Shown in pieces: positions 7,381-15,187 of a stretch of 17,535 nt of DNA. The stretch covers positions 1-17,535 of the forward strand of contig JAEWUH010000151.1 in the NCBI GenBank assembly GCA_023397245.1, read 5' to 3'. The DNA comes from Bacillota bacterium (GTDB lineage: Bacteria; Bacillota; Clostridia; Oscillospirales; Acutalibacteraceae). Numbering within the stretch: position 1 is the stretch's first letter; every line of letters begins with the position of its first letter. A model generated the notes under the pieces. The model was given only the letters and a program-made list of their open reading frames with translations. It was not told the DNA's origin and made no database searches. A program made the translations under genes and the position numbers.

Positions 7381-8340
7381 TTAACGCCCGACCTCCTCGT
7401 TTTTTTCGTAAGCTTTTATAATATCCTGCACCAGCTTATGGCGCACAACATCTTTCTCATTGAACCGAACCTGTGCAATGTCGTCAATACCGCGCAGAAT
7501 CCGCAGCACATCCTTCAGACCGGATTTGCGTCCGTCCGGAAGGTCAATCTGCGTGATGTCGCCGGTAATGACCATTTTGGAGTTAAAGCCCAGACGCGTC
7601 AGAAACATCTTCATCTGCTCGGGCGTGGTGTTCTGCGCCTCGTCGAGAATGATGAAGCTGTCGTCAAGGGTTCTGCCGCGCATATAGGCAAGCGGCGCGA
7701 CTTCAATGTTGCCGCGCTCCACGTATTTCTGATAGGTTTCGGCGCCCAGCATATCAAACAGCGCGTCGTAAAGGGGGCGCAGATAAGGATCGACCTTCTG
7801 CTGCAGGTCGCCCGGCAGAAAGCCCAGCTTTTCGCCTGCTTCCACGGCGGGCCGCGTCAGAATAATCCGGTTGACCTCCTGCGCGCGGAACGCGGTGACC
7901 GCCAGCGCAACGGCAAGATAGGTCTTTCCGGTGCCGGCAGGGCCCACGCCGATTATGATCGTATGGCTCTTGATGGCGGTGCAGTATTTCTTCTGCCCCA
8001 GTGTTTTCGCCTTGACGGGCTTGCCCTTTGACGTAACGCAGATGCAGTCACCGGCAAGCGTTTCGATTTTATCCTCGCTGCCCTCATTGACAAGCGAGAT
8101 GCAATAGCGTACATTTTGCTCGCTGAGCGCTTCCCCGCGGTTGATAAGCGAAAGGAGGCTGTCGATGGCGCGAACGGCCAGCGCAACATTTTCCGGCTCG
8201 CCGGAAACCTTGAGTTCGCTTCCCCTGCCAAGAATGTTGACGCCGTACTCCTTTTCGATCAGCTTGATATTTTCGTCGAAGCTCCCAAAAAGGGCGACTG
8301 CCTGCTCCATGCGGTCGATATTAATCCTTTGTTCAAACAT
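7381..8340 (-). CDS. phoH: PhoH-family ATPase
   Basis: PhoH-like P-loop ATPase, 319 residues, thought to be RNA-related from its fixed linkage to ybeY. It has a KH-like N-terminal region (about 1-70), Walker A GPAGTGKT at 133-140 and Walker B FIILDEAQN at 229-237, followed by the sensor-like VITGDITQIDLP at 257-268. ATG 8340 is preceded by AGGTGAT. It has its own promoter-like sequence in the 111-base gap after yqfD and is followed directly by ybeY; the HD-domain gene pgpH (yqfF) that separates them in Bacillus is absent. Confidence 0.96.
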   Translation of the reverse strand: MFEQRINIDRMEQAVALFGSFDENIKLIEKEYGVNILGRGSELKVSGEPENVALAVRAIDSLLSLINRGEALSEQNVRYCISLVNEGSEDKIETLAGDCICVTSKGKPVKAKTLGQKKYCTAIKSHTIIIGVGPAGTGKTYLAVALAVTAFRAQEVNRIILTRPAVEAGEKLGFLPGDLQQKVDPYLRPLYDALFDMLGAETYQKYVERGNIEVAPLAYMRGRTLDDSFIILDEAQNTTPEQMKMFLTRLGFNSKMVITGDITQIDLPDGRKSGLKDVLRILRGIDDIAQVRFNEKDVVRHKLVQDIIKAYEKNEEVGR

Positions 8341-8399
8341 TTTATCACCTATAAAATTTTATCGTTTGGAAATATAATCCCGCACGATAAATTTAATTT

Positions 8400-8428
8400 A
8401 TTATAACATAAAACAAACATTTCGTCAC
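8400..8428 (-). promoter_or_regulatory. Sigma-A-type promoter for phoH
   Basis: On the minus strand TATAAT (8400-8405) is preceded, 17 bases upstream, by GTGACG (8423-8428), a 4/6 match to TTGACA. It lies 60 bases before the phoH start. An inverted repeat GTCAC (8424-8428) / GTGAC (8437-8441) overlaps the -35 and could be a protein-binding site. Confidence 0.6.
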
Positions 8429-8451
8429 GTTAAATAGTGACAAAAAATGTA

Positions 8452-9630
8452 TTATTTTATTAATATTTCCGATTCCTGTGCAATATTTTCCCTGCATTTT
8501 AAATTTACCGTATAAATCAGTTTGGAGTCATCGATTTTGCCGGACGCGCTCTGTGAGATTACCTGCGCATCCTTCAGTTCCGTGTGCGCCCGCTGCTCAA
8601 TCTGCTTTTCGGCAAGCCGGATTGCCTGTTCCCGGCTGAGCGTATAGGAATACGAATCATGTTCCACCCAGTTTTCCTCATAAATGCTCATCGGCAGCAC
8701 GGAATTCATCAGCCGGACTTCCGTAAGCAGTCCCTCGGCCCTGTAGTTTCCGTTCGGCTTTCCGGCGAGAGTCAGCGGGACGCGGATGCCGAAAATATTG
8801 AAGCTGCGCTGTGTGACCACCCTGCCCGTCTGCCTTGTCTCGGTGCGATTCAGCGCGACCTCCTCGGTCATGGTGCGGGTGGTTTCCGCAATGATTTCAC
8901 CGGCCGCGTGCCGGAGCGAAGCGACGCCCTGATTGTTCTCCACAACCCCGCTGATCAGCAGCTGGCCTTCCACCACGGCGTCGCCCTCCTTGACCTGTGC
9001 CGTGCCGGTGTAAACCTTGAGCGATACAATCTGGCCGGTTGCCGCGGCTTTAATGTTGCATACCGAATATTCCTTCTCCACGATCGGCGGCTTTTCGGTT
9101 TTTTCCTGCAGACGCACCTCCGCGGAACAGCCGATGGTATTGACGGAAAGCCATCCGATTTGGGGGAATTTCAGCATCAGGCGCTGCTGGAGCATCTGGG
9201 GATCGACGTTCCTTTTCGGCGTGCCGCAGGCAACGCCCATTGCCGCCAGCTCGTTTTTGATTGCCTGCGTGGGAATCGTCGTATTGCCGCTGACCTCTAT
9301 GCTCCACACGTTCATGGAAAGCGCCCAGATAACCGCGGCGGCCAGCGCGGCGCCCGCCAGAAGCCCGCGCCGCTTCCGTATTCCCTTGGTGGCAAACGGA
9401 AACCCGTGGCGCTCCTGCACCTTCAGCCGGCAACCCGCTTTGCGGGCGCAGCTGTGCAGCGAGCGGTAGCTGCCCGCCGCAACGCAGGCGCCGCAGTTTC
9501 CCCCGCCGCGGATATCCCACAAATTGACGCCGCTGCGCGCGCACTGGTTCAGGAACCTCTCCGGGCTGCCGCCTTTTACCGAAAACCGGGCATAACCCAG
9601 AAACCACCGCGTCAGTTTTAAGGAAATCAT
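8452..9630 (-). CDS. yqfD: Sporulation protein YqfD
   Basis: YqfD-family sporulation protein (stage IV in Bacillus, mother-cell expressed). It has 392 residues. A Cys-containing N-terminal part (NCGAC at 45-49, CARKAGC at 61-67) precedes a single transmembrane helix at about 88-110 after KRRG; a large domain follows outside the cytoplasm, beginning IEVSGNTTIPTQAI. GDAVVEGQLLISGVV is a biotinyl/HlyD-like hairpin loop characteristic of the family. ATG 9630 has GAGGTGA in front, and yqfC ends 9 bases upstream, so the two are cotranscribed. Confidence 0.95.
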   Translation of the reverse strand: MISLKLTRWFLGYARFSVKGGSPERFLNQCARSGVNLWDIRGGGNCGACVAAGSYRSLHSCARKAGCRLKVQERHGFPFATKGIRKRRGLLAGAALAAAVIWALSMNVWSIEVSGNTTIPTQAIKNELAAMGVACGTPKRNVDPQMLQQRLMLKFPQIGWLSVNTIGCSAEVRLQEKTEKPPIVEKEYSVCNIKAAATGQIVSLKVYTGTAQVKEGDAVVEGQLLISGVVENNQGVASLRHAAGEIIAETTRTMTEEVALNRTETRQTGRVVTQRSFNIFGIRVPLTLAGKPNGNYRAEGLLTEVRLMNSVLPMSIYEENWVEHDSYSYTLSREQAIRLAEKQIEQRAHTELKDAQVISQSASGKIDDSKLIYTVNLKCRENIAQESEILIK

Positions 9631-9639
9631 TTTTTCACC

Positions 9640-9909
9640 TCACGTCATGAACTCAATTCCGGTTATGAATCCCGCCACCACAAGCGAATCCGCGGTAAGG
9701 CATTTTATCACAAGCCCCCGTCCGGTAAACCGCACGATCTGCCGCCCCGCCCGTATCCGCACGACGTCCACGTCGTACTCCAACACGCCGCCGCAGCCCT
9801 CCACAACCACTTCCGTATTCCCGTTGATTTCCATATGCGACGGCATATTCATTGAAGCCGTCAGGCCGCGCAGATTCATTTTCCTGCTCAAATCCGATCC
9901 CCGCCCCAA
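9640..9909 (-). CDS. yqfC: Sporulation protein YqfC
   Basis: Small YqfC-family protein, partner gene of yqfD. The core EINGNTEVVVEGCGGVLEYD and VRFTGRGLVIKCL matches the family blocks. The start is uncertain: the longest frame begins with TTG at 9909 (89 residues, fits family length, no SD), with alternatives TTG 9891 and ATG 9876, the latter after GAGCAGG but with only 3 bases spacing. Starts above about 9926 are unlikely because they would lie upstream of the predicted transcription start of the sigma-E-like promoter. Confidence 0.88.
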   Translation of the reverse strand: MGRGSDLSRKMNLRGLTASMNMPSHMEINGNTEVVVEGCGGVLEYDVDVVRIRAGRQIVRFTGRGLVIKCLTADSLVVAGFITGIEFMT

Positions 9910-9926
9910 TCATATTTGTCATAGAA

Positions 9927-9955
9927 AGCCTATGCGGGAAAAGGCTTAAATATCC
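9927..9955 (-). promoter_or_regulatory. Sigma-E-like promoter of yqfCD
   Basis: On the minus strand GGATATT (9949-9955) and CATAGGCT (9927-9934) are separated by 14 bases. This fits the mother-cell sigma-E pattern (-35 K-M-ATATT, 6/7 here; -10 CATA-n3-T) established in Bacillus, where yqfD is sigma-E controlled. No sigma-A-like pair overlaps it. Confidence 0.65.
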
Positions 9956-10030
9956 GCGCGGTTTCATATATATAAATGCTTTGCACGGCCATAAAAGAAA
10001 AAAATAAGGAACCGGAAAGGTTGATCCGTT

Positions 10031-11089
10031 ATGAAATTGAAATCTTTCTTCCTGCTGATTACAGTCCTGCTCACCGCGTGCGTACTGCTGATTTTTCCGG
10101 CGGCTGCGGCGCAGGGAGCGCGCAGCGGCATCGGCTACTGCCTCCAGATTCTGATTCCCTCCCTTTACCCGTTTATGGTGCTCTCCGTTTTTATTGTAAA
10201 ATGCGGCCTGTCCGATAAAATCGGCAGGCTGCTGGAAACTCCCATACGCGCCGTTCTGAAGCTGCCCGGCAGCACGGCCGCCGCTATTCTGATGAGCATG
10301 ATCGGCGGCTATCCGACGGGCGCGCGCAGTATCGCCGCACTGTATGAAAACGGCTCGGTCAGCGAAAGGCAGGCCGCCCGCATGCTTTGCTTCTGCGTGA
10401 ACGCGGGGCCGGCATTTGTCATCAGCGCTGTGGGCGCCGGATTTTTGAAGGACCCGCGGGCCGGCGCGCTCCTTTTCGCCTCACAAATACTGGCTTCTCT
10501 GGTTTTGAGCCTGATCAGCGGATTTACGGCGAAGAACGAACCCGTTCCCGCAAAGCGAAAAACAAACCGCCCCGTAAAAATTTCCGACGCGCTCATCGCC
10601 TCGGCTTCCGACGCCGCCCATGCCATGATGAATATGTGCTGCTTTGTCGTTCTGTTTGCGGCGCTCATCAGCCTGCTGCGCCTGCAGGCGACCGAACCGC
10701 GCGGCGCGGCGGCGCTTTCCGCCCTGCTGGAGGTAACGGGCGGCTGCTCGGATATCGCGAAGCTCGGAGCGCCGCTCTGGGTTTTCTCTCTTGCGATCGG
10801 CTGGGGCGGAATCTGCGTACACTTTCAGGTACTGTCGTCGGTCGGCGGCATTAAAGTCCGGCTTGCGCGGTTCCTGTTTTTCCGCCTGCTCCACGGGGTG
10901 CTTGCCGCCCTGATTACAGGCGGGCTTCTGCAGATATTCCCGGTCAGCAGGGAGGTATTCTCCAACATTTCCGCGCCGCTGGCAACGGGATTCTCCGGTT
11001 CCGCTCCGGCATCGGCGGCACTTGTGGGGCTCTGCGCGGCTTTCCTTTTATGTCTTCCTCAGAAAGAACTGGAAATTAAGGAAAACTGA
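10031..11089 (+). CDS. ylbJ: Sporulation integral membrane protein, YlbJ-like
   Basis: Multi-pass membrane protein of the YlbJ/nucleoside-recognition (Gate) type, 352 residues. Hydrophobic helices run from residue 5 to the end (about 5-27, 36-58, 80-96, 117-140, 143-165, 205-225, 250-270, 285-305, 325-345). The diagnostic loop IGGYPTGARSIA at 91-102 and CFCVNAGPAFVI at 120-131 match YlbJ family motifs. YlbJ is a sigma-E-dependent protein needed for resistant spores in Bacillus; the transported solute is unknown. ATG 10031 has GGAAAGG 10 bases upstream. It is divergent from yqfCD, 121 bases away. I could not find a convincing promoter of its own, although TATA-rich sequence at 9966-9976 is available. 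Confidence 0.85.
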   Translation: MKLKSFFLLITVLLTACVLLIFPAAAAQGARSGIGYCLQILIPSLYPFMVLSVFIVKCGLSDKIGRLLETPIRAVLKLPGSTAAAILMSMIGGYPTGARSIAALYENGSVSERQAARMLCFCVNAGPAFVISAVGAGFLKDPRAGALLFASQILASLVLSLISGFTAKNEPVPAKRKTNRPVKISDALIASASDAAHAMMNMCCFVVLFAALISLLRLQATEPRGAAALSALLEVTGGCSDIAKLGAPLWVFSLAIGWGGICVHFQVLSSVGGIKVRLARFLFFRLLHGVLAALITGGLLQIFPVSREVFSNISAPLATGFSGSAPASAALVGLCAAFLLCLPQKELEIKEN

Positions 11090-11098
11090 TGCTATAAT
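11070..11098 (+). promoter_or_regulatory. Sigma-A-like promoter at the ylbJ end
   Basis: TGGAAA (11070-11075), 17 bases, TATAAT (11093-11098), overlapping the ylbJ stop codon. It would transcribe the 280-base leader ahead of the small gene at 11377. A second TATAAT at 11232-11237 has only a poorly spaced TTGAGA (14 bases). Confidence 0.45.
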
Positions 11099-11376
11099 AA
11101 GGTGAAAATATTTCAGGCTGCCGGTAAAGCCGCACAAACAAAACCGCAAAACAGTTTTGCTTGCTGCATTGGCGCACCTTACCCTGCACAATTTTCTGAT
11201 GCCTGACCGTTTTGAGATACGCTTAAATGCCTATAATATATTTGGCTGAAAGCTGTACAGCCGCAAGCCTGCCAAAGATTCCGCCTGCAGACTGGCCGCC
11301 CTGCCTCCTTTTTCTGCACCGGAATGGTTTTGGCACTTTGTATATTGATAGTATTGACAAAAAATGAGGAAAAGCA
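11099..11376 (+). other. Gene-free leader region with dyads
   Basis: No coding pattern on the plus strand. It holds a perfect odd palindrome GCAAAAC-A-GTTTTGC (11146-11160), a GCTGTACAGC palindrome (11252-11261) nested between TTTGGC (11241-11246) and GCCAAA (11271-11276), and a 19-base block (11118-11136) repeated with two mismatches at 12058-12076. It could be a long 5' leader or hold a small RNA; no known riboswitch class is recognisable. Confidence 0.4.
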
Positions 11377-11598
11377 ATGTTTGGGAAAAAGAAAAAGAAT
11401 CTTTTCGGAGATCAGATAGAAGTAAGCTGTGAATACTGCGCAAACAGTTCGGATTACGACGGCGCAAGCGTCTGCAGGCTGAACCGCTTCCGGAACCCGG
11501 ACGGGAGCTGCCGCCGCTTTGCCTACGACCCGCTCAAACGAGCGCCTCTGCAGCTGCCGCCGCTGAAACCGCACAGCGCAGATGAATTTAAATTATAG
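11377..11598 (+). CDS. Small conserved Cys-rich protein, function unknown
   Basis: A 73-residue soluble protein with a basic start MFGKKKKNLFG, followed by four cysteines: C18/C21 (CEYC), C33 and C45. This spacing could bind zinc or an iron-sulfur cluster. The C-terminal half is FAYDPLKRAPLQLPPL. The overall pattern resembles short uncharacterised proteins of Clostridia, but I cannot name a family. ATG 11377 has GAGGAAAAG directly upstream. It ends 14 bases before a zinc-ribbon membrane protein gene, so the two probably share a transcript. Confidence 0.8.
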   Translation: MFGKKKKNLFGDQIEVSCEYCANSSDYDGASVCRLNRFRNPDGSCRRFAYDPLKRAPLQLPPLKPHSADEFKL

Positions 11599-11612
11599 GA
11601 GGATCCATCATT

Positions 11613-12014
11613 ATGTTCTGTCCAAGATGTGGAAAACCGGCTGAAAACGGAGAACTGGTCTGTTCCAACTGCGGATTGGATTTTGCCACCCTGAACCCGG
11701 CGTACGCACCGGAACCGGAATCCGCGCTCGCCGAAGTCAGGGTCATCGCAAAGCGGCTGAAGAAGCTGAATATCCGGTTGATCTGCTTCAGCTTAATTGC
11801 ACTGTCCATCCTGATTATTTCGTTTGTAGCCGCGCAGAAAATCTCCGGCAGCGCTTTGCAGATCACCCAGATACGCACGAGCGGCGGGTCAACCGTAAAC
11901 GAGGTGTATTACCGGGAAATGGGAAACATCTACGAGGGGTACGCTATGTTCATAAGGGAATGCGGTGTTTTCTTCGCCACCATTCTGGTTGGACTGGGAT
12001 TAAAGAGAAAGTAA
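11613..12014 (+). CDS. Zinc-ribbon membrane protein, function unknown
   Basis: A 133-residue protein with an N-terminal zinc ribbon (C3-PR-C6 ... C17-SN-C20) of the double-Cys-pair type, a proline-rich linker, a basic helix (about 40-53), then a transmembrane helix at about 56-75 and a shorter hydrophobic segment at 115-129. Such zinc-ribbon/TM proteins are common and functionally diverse. AGGAGG precedes ATG 11613 by 10 bases. It follows the Cys-rich 73-residue gene closely; both carry four Cys ligands, suggesting related metal or redox roles, which is inference only. Confidence 0.85.
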   Translation: MFCPRCGKPAENGELVCSNCGLDFATLNPAYAPEPESALAEVRVIAKRLKKLNIRLICFSLIALSILIISFVAAQKISGSALQITQIRTSGGSTVNEVYYREMGNIYEGYAMFIRECGVFFATILVGLGLKRK

Positions 12015-12104
12015 TACATACATAAAAATCTTACTTAACGCAAAAGGCTGCTCTGGACTGCCGGGAAAGCCGCGCAGCCGGGACTGCCGTAAAACAAAAC
12101 ATAA
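12015..12104. other. Convergent intergenic segment with repeat block
   Basis: Non-coding. GGCTGC (12046-12051) can pair with GCAGCC (12074-12079); no T-run follows on the plus strand. CTGCCGGGAAAGCCGCGCA (12058-12076) is a 17/19 copy of 11118-11136 on the far side of the two small genes. Confidence 0.45.
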
Positions 12105-12150
12105 AAATGCGCTTTGAGCGGGCTGAAAAAGTCCGTCCCAAGGCGCATTT
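12105..12150 (-). terminator. Intrinsic terminator of the LuxR-type gene
   Basis: A 12-bp stem (12105-12116 with 12139-12150, one G-U pair) encloses a second short stem GGGCT/AGTCC. On the minus strand it is followed by TTTTTATGTTTT. It lies 62 bases after the regulator's stop codon. Confidence 0.8.
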
Positions 12151-12212
12151 CCTTTGATTTGTTCGCCGGTTTCCCGCAATATTTACGCTTCCCGATTATA
12201 ACGCTTGCATTA

Positions 12213-14693
12213 TTAGACAGACGGAATGTATCCCCGGGCCTGCGCAATTTTAATTGCCTCCACTTTACCGCTTGCTTCAAGCTTTTCATAGATATTCTTA
12301 AAATGTGTTTTTACCGTTCCCTCCGATATAAACAAACGCTCCGCAATTTCTTTTCTGGTCAGGCTTTCGGCTGCAAGCGTCAGTACGCAAAGCTCGCGCT
12401 GTGACAGAGAAACCTCTTCATAGCAAACGCCCTTAACGTTCTGTTCATATTGATTGCAGCCGGAAAGGACGTGTTGTATATAGCCGCTGTCCGGATGTTT
12501 TTCGGCGATCGTTTCCACCATTTTCATAATATAAATCGCAGCTTCAATAAACGGCATCACAATGCCGTCGGATTGTGCTTGAAAGAGCGCCTCTTCCAAA
12601 ACTGCGGTTCCTGCGTCCGGCCCGTACAAATGATATTTGGCAACCGCCCGGAAAATACGGTTATGGATAAAACCGAGCTGATTGCTGTATAAAGCGAACT
12701 GTTTTTGAAAAATCTCCGTCTGCACTTCGAGTTCCGCATATTTTTTCGCGGCCATCAGAGCCTTTCCGTAAACCAGATAGTGAAATCCTACCCCATGATA
12801 ATACAGAACGGCATTTGCCATATCACCGGTTTGCAGCCAGAACGGAATTTTTTCCGATTGATTCAGGCAGGCGTAAATATATCCCTTGCACATGGCGACG
12901 GTGGTAGGGTAGGCGGGATAATTGGCATTTTCAATATCTTTTTCCAACTGGCTTAAGAGTTCGAGCGCTTCCGAAACCCTGCCCTGGAGAATATGAAGCC
13001 TCATAAGGCAAAATTTTGCGCATAGGATAACGCTGGTTTGATTTTTCGTTTTTGCCTTGAGCAAGGCTTTCGTACTGTTTAATTCAACATTATGCCAATC
13101 TCCGGTTTCAAGCGCGTATTCCGCGAGGGATAAAGAATCGCTTCCTTCTCCGCAGCCGTTTGAGAATTTCGCGTATTCCACGCTTTCCGAAAGCAGGTCT
13201 TTCAGTTTTTCAAAGCCTCCCTGCCTGCGAAAATAGAGATAAAGATAATGGGGCGAGCCAAAGGTATAAACATTGTTCGGGAATGCGATATACGACTGCC
13301 GGCCTTTCAGCAACGCGGAAATCCTTTTGAAAGCCGCAACCATATCCTCCACATGATTAAACATGGTAAAAATCCGGACAGCCAGTGTTTCGGCCAGAAT
13401 CCGGTCGCGGTATTCCTCATCGATGCAGTCCATTGCTTCATAATGCCGCTGAATCTCGTCCAGCCGTTCCGCCCAGTTTATGGCGGAACTCTTTTTATCG
13501 TTGACTAAAGAAACAAATATATGCTGCAAATAAGCAAGCGGATACGAAAGCAGCTGCTCCCGGGAAAGGCTGTCAAACATTTCGTCCTCACCTTCAAAAT
13601 ACGGCACCTTATTCCGCATATTGTCCGGTTCGTTCAAAAGAAGAAGGATGCGCCCCGTCTGGCCGGCGCGGTACAGGCAGGAATAGGCGTTTGGAAAGTT
13701 CTCTCTTTCAAGGTACCACTCGCCAAGCCGGGCGTACAGCGCTTTTATTTCGCCGTCGGAAAAGCGCTGCTTCATGCGCAGGAAATCCAAAAAAACGTTA
13801 TGTATTTTATAAGTCTGATCCGCTTCGTTATAAAACACAAAGGAGTTTTTGCGGCTAAGGTTTTTGAGAACAGCGGAGGTGTTTTCGTTTCCCGTAACGA
13901 ATTCCGCCTGCTCCGCCGTAAACTCATCCATAACGGAAAGTCTGAGCAAAAAGTCCTGAGTTGCACCGTCATAAACGTGAAATAAGGTTTTTTCGATCAG
14001 CTCGTCGATCGTCCCGCTCATGCCGACAGGAATACCCTGCTCCAGCCCTAATAGGATAATATAAATAAAAGAAATCCACCCGCCGGTGTATTCGCATATT
14101 TTTTTCAGGTCGGACGGTACTGCTTCATTCAGCATCATCCTGCAGTAGTCATTGACTTCTTCTTCCGTAAATTTCAGCTTTTCCCGGGATATCACATGGC
14201 ACAATCCCTTGGAAAGCAGCTCCACAAAATCAAAATCCGTTGTGTCCCTCGTAATGATGATCATATGGAAATCGGTGATTTCCTCCTGGGAAAGCTGCAG
14301 GATCAGCCGATTCAGCTGCAGGTTTTGCGAAAGATGGTAATCGTCCATCACAAGCAGAAATCTGCTTTGAAAGGTAATGTTATTTAAAATAGAGAGGATT
14401 TTATCCAGACCGGCAGCGTCCGCCGGAAAACCGAAGCTTTTTAAGGCGGCTCTCGCCTTTTCATCTGTTTTGCCGATTGCATCGGTAAAAGCATCCCAAA
14501 AAAACTCGGAGGAATTTTCGGAGCTGCGGAATGTGATCCACAAAGGCTGCATCTTCTCGGAGGCAAAAAAGCTTTTGACCGCTGTGGTCTTTCCAAAACC
14601 CATAGGCGCTTCCACCAGGGTAAGCGGAAAATCATAAACGGCCGTCAGGTCGTTTAAAATACGTTTTCTGTTCAGTATTTTTGATCTTCTCAC
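12213..14693 (-). CDS. MalT-like LuxR-family STAND regulator
   Basis: Large ATP-dependent transcription activator of the LAL/MalT type, 826 residues. Walker A is APMGFGKTT at 29-37 and Walker B FLLVMDDYH at 112-120; a winged-helix-like part and a long helical repeat region (about 330-740) of TPR character follow, with repeated A-x-Y-L/A-E patterns. A C-terminal LuxR helix-turn-helix sits at about 762-826 (LSQRELCVLTLAAESLTRKE, then SEGTVKTHFKNIYEKL). The inducer is unknown. It begins with GTG at 14693 after AAGGGG. It is transcribed away from the DUF2442 gene across a palindrome-rich, AT-rich gap, where it may regulate itself or its neighbour. It is not adjacent to any obvious metabolic target except possibly the small Cys-rich genes. 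Confidence 0.93.
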   Translation of the reverse strand: MRRSKILNRKRILNDLTAVYDFPLTLVEAPMGFGKTTAVKSFFASEKMQPLWITFRSSENSSEFFWDAFTDAIGKTDEKARAALKSFGFPADAAGLDKILSILNNITFQSRFLLVMDDYHLSQNLQLNRLILQLSQEEITDFHMIIITRDTTDFDFVELLSKGLCHVISREKLKFTEEEVNDYCRMMLNEAVPSDLKKICEYTGGWISFIYIILLGLEQGIPVGMSGTIDELIEKTLFHVYDGATQDFLLRLSVMDEFTAEQAEFVTGNENTSAVLKNLSRKNSFVFYNEADQTYKIHNVFLDFLRMKQRFSDGEIKALYARLGEWYLERENFPNAYSCLYRAGQTGRILLLLNEPDNMRNKVPYFEGEDEMFDSLSREQLLSYPLAYLQHIFVSLVNDKKSSAINWAERLDEIQRHYEAMDCIDEEYRDRILAETLAVRIFTMFNHVEDMVAAFKRISALLKGRQSYIAFPNNVYTFGSPHYLYLYFRRQGGFEKLKDLLSESVEYAKFSNGCGEGSDSLSLAEYALETGDWHNVELNSTKALLKAKTKNQTSVILCAKFCLMRLHILQGRVSEALELLSQLEKDIENANYPAYPTTVAMCKGYIYACLNQSEKIPFWLQTGDMANAVLYYHGVGFHYLVYGKALMAAKKYAELEVQTEIFQKQFALYSNQLGFIHNRIFRAVAKYHLYGPDAGTAVLEEALFQAQSDGIVMPFIEAAIYIMKMVETIAEKHPDSGYIQHVLSGCNQYEQNVKGVCYEEVSLSQRELCVLTLAAESLTRKEIAERLFISEGTVKTHFKNIYEKLEASGKVEAIKIAQARGYIPSV

Positions 14694-14755
14694 AATGGGT
14701 CGCCCCTTATATGTAAAGTTCCAAGATTTCCGCCTCTGAATTCATTATTTAAATT

Positions 14756-14771
14756 ATTATATCAATATAAT
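14756..14771. promoter_or_regulatory. AT-rich dyad with TATAAT on both strands
   Basis: ATTATAT-CA-ATATAAT is perfectly symmetric and reads as a -10 box TATAAT in both directions. It is the best -10 for the regulator gene on the minus strand, 63 bases before its start, but no good -35 is visible. The surrounding 14740-14815 is nearly all A and T. Confidence 0.4.
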
Positions 14772-14822
14772 TTCAAAATAAAATTCTAATATAAATTCAT
14801 AATATTTGCCTTTCCATTAAAA

Positions 14823-14840
14823 ATCCCCCATATGGGAGAT
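14823..14840. promoter_or_regulatory. Operator-like palindrome
   Basis: CCCATATGGG (14827-14836) is a perfect 10-base palindrome, extended to 18 bases (ATC-n-CCCATATGGG-n-GAT, 14823-14840). It lies between divergent genes, about 130 bases from the regulator start and 75 from the DUF2442 start. It is a candidate binding site, perhaps for the adjacent LuxR-type regulator. Confidence 0.45.
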
Positions 14841-14858
14841 ACAAAAAAAGACCGACGT

Positions 14859-14879
14859 CCTGTATAATCGAGATACAGG
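14859..14879 (+). promoter_or_regulatory. Inverted repeat over the -10 of the DUF2442 gene
   Basis: CCTGTAT (14859-14865) and ATACAGG (14873-14879) are perfect complements with a 7-base loop, and the left arm contains the TATAAT -10 (14863-14868). The -35 region (TACAAA at 14840-14845) is weak, as expected of an activated or regulated promoter. GAGATACA occurs at 14836-14843 and again at 14870-14877. A run CTATTTTT follows, so a terminator-like role in a leader transcript is an alternative. Confidence 0.45.
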
Positions 14880-14910
14880 GCCTATTTTTGCCTAAAAGAG
14901 GGGAAAATCG

Positions 14911-15159
14911 ATGAGCAAGATTGTCAGTGTAACGGCAAATGACGATTATACCATTCTGATTGAGTTTGAGCACAGTAACAAAATATTGTTCAATATGCAG
15001 GAATTGATCAAGACCATACCGTTTCAAGCTCTTAAGGACATAGAAAATTTCAAGAAGATTGGGTTTGAAGATAAAGTCATCTATTGGAAAGGCGAGAAGC
15101 AAACGGTAATTCCCGCAAGACTTACCGTGGATAATATCCTGTTTGCACTGAGAGATTGA
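14911..15159 (+). CDS. DUF2442 domain protein
   Basis: A short 82-residue protein of the DUF2442 type: DYTILIEFEHSNKILFNM, then PFQALKDIENFKKIGF, and a basic C-terminal half ending LTVDNILFAL. Members are often found next to DUF4160 or in toxin-antitoxin-like pairs, but no partner gene is adjacent here, and the function is unknown. ATG 14911 has AGGGG 7 bases upstream. It is a single-gene transcript between a palindromic promoter region and a strong terminator. Confidence 0.82.
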   Translation: MSKIVSVTANDDYTILIEFEHSNKILFNMQELIKTIPFQALKDIENFKKIGFEDKVIYWKGEKQTVIPARLTVDNILFALRD

Positions 15160-15187
15160 AATAAATCAGATACAATATTTAACTCCA

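Noticed and set aside
8584..9621. 345-codon open frame on the plus strand
   Set aside because: It is exactly antisense to yqfD, whose protein matches its family throughout; the plus-strand product is His/Arg-rich without a recognisable domain.
9653..9967. 104-codon minus-strand frame overlapping yqfC
   Set aside because: Its ATG has no SD and lies upstream of the predicted sigma-E start site; the yqfC frame carries the family motifs.
9976..10218. Upstream ATG frame at the start of the ylbJ-like gene
   Set aside because: It lacks an SD and ends inside the membrane protein gene, which has the family motifs and its own SD.
11212..11237. TTGAGA and TATAAT as a promoter for the small Cys-rich gene
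   Set aside because: The spacer is only 14 bases, too short for a standard sigma-A promoter; kept only as a remark.
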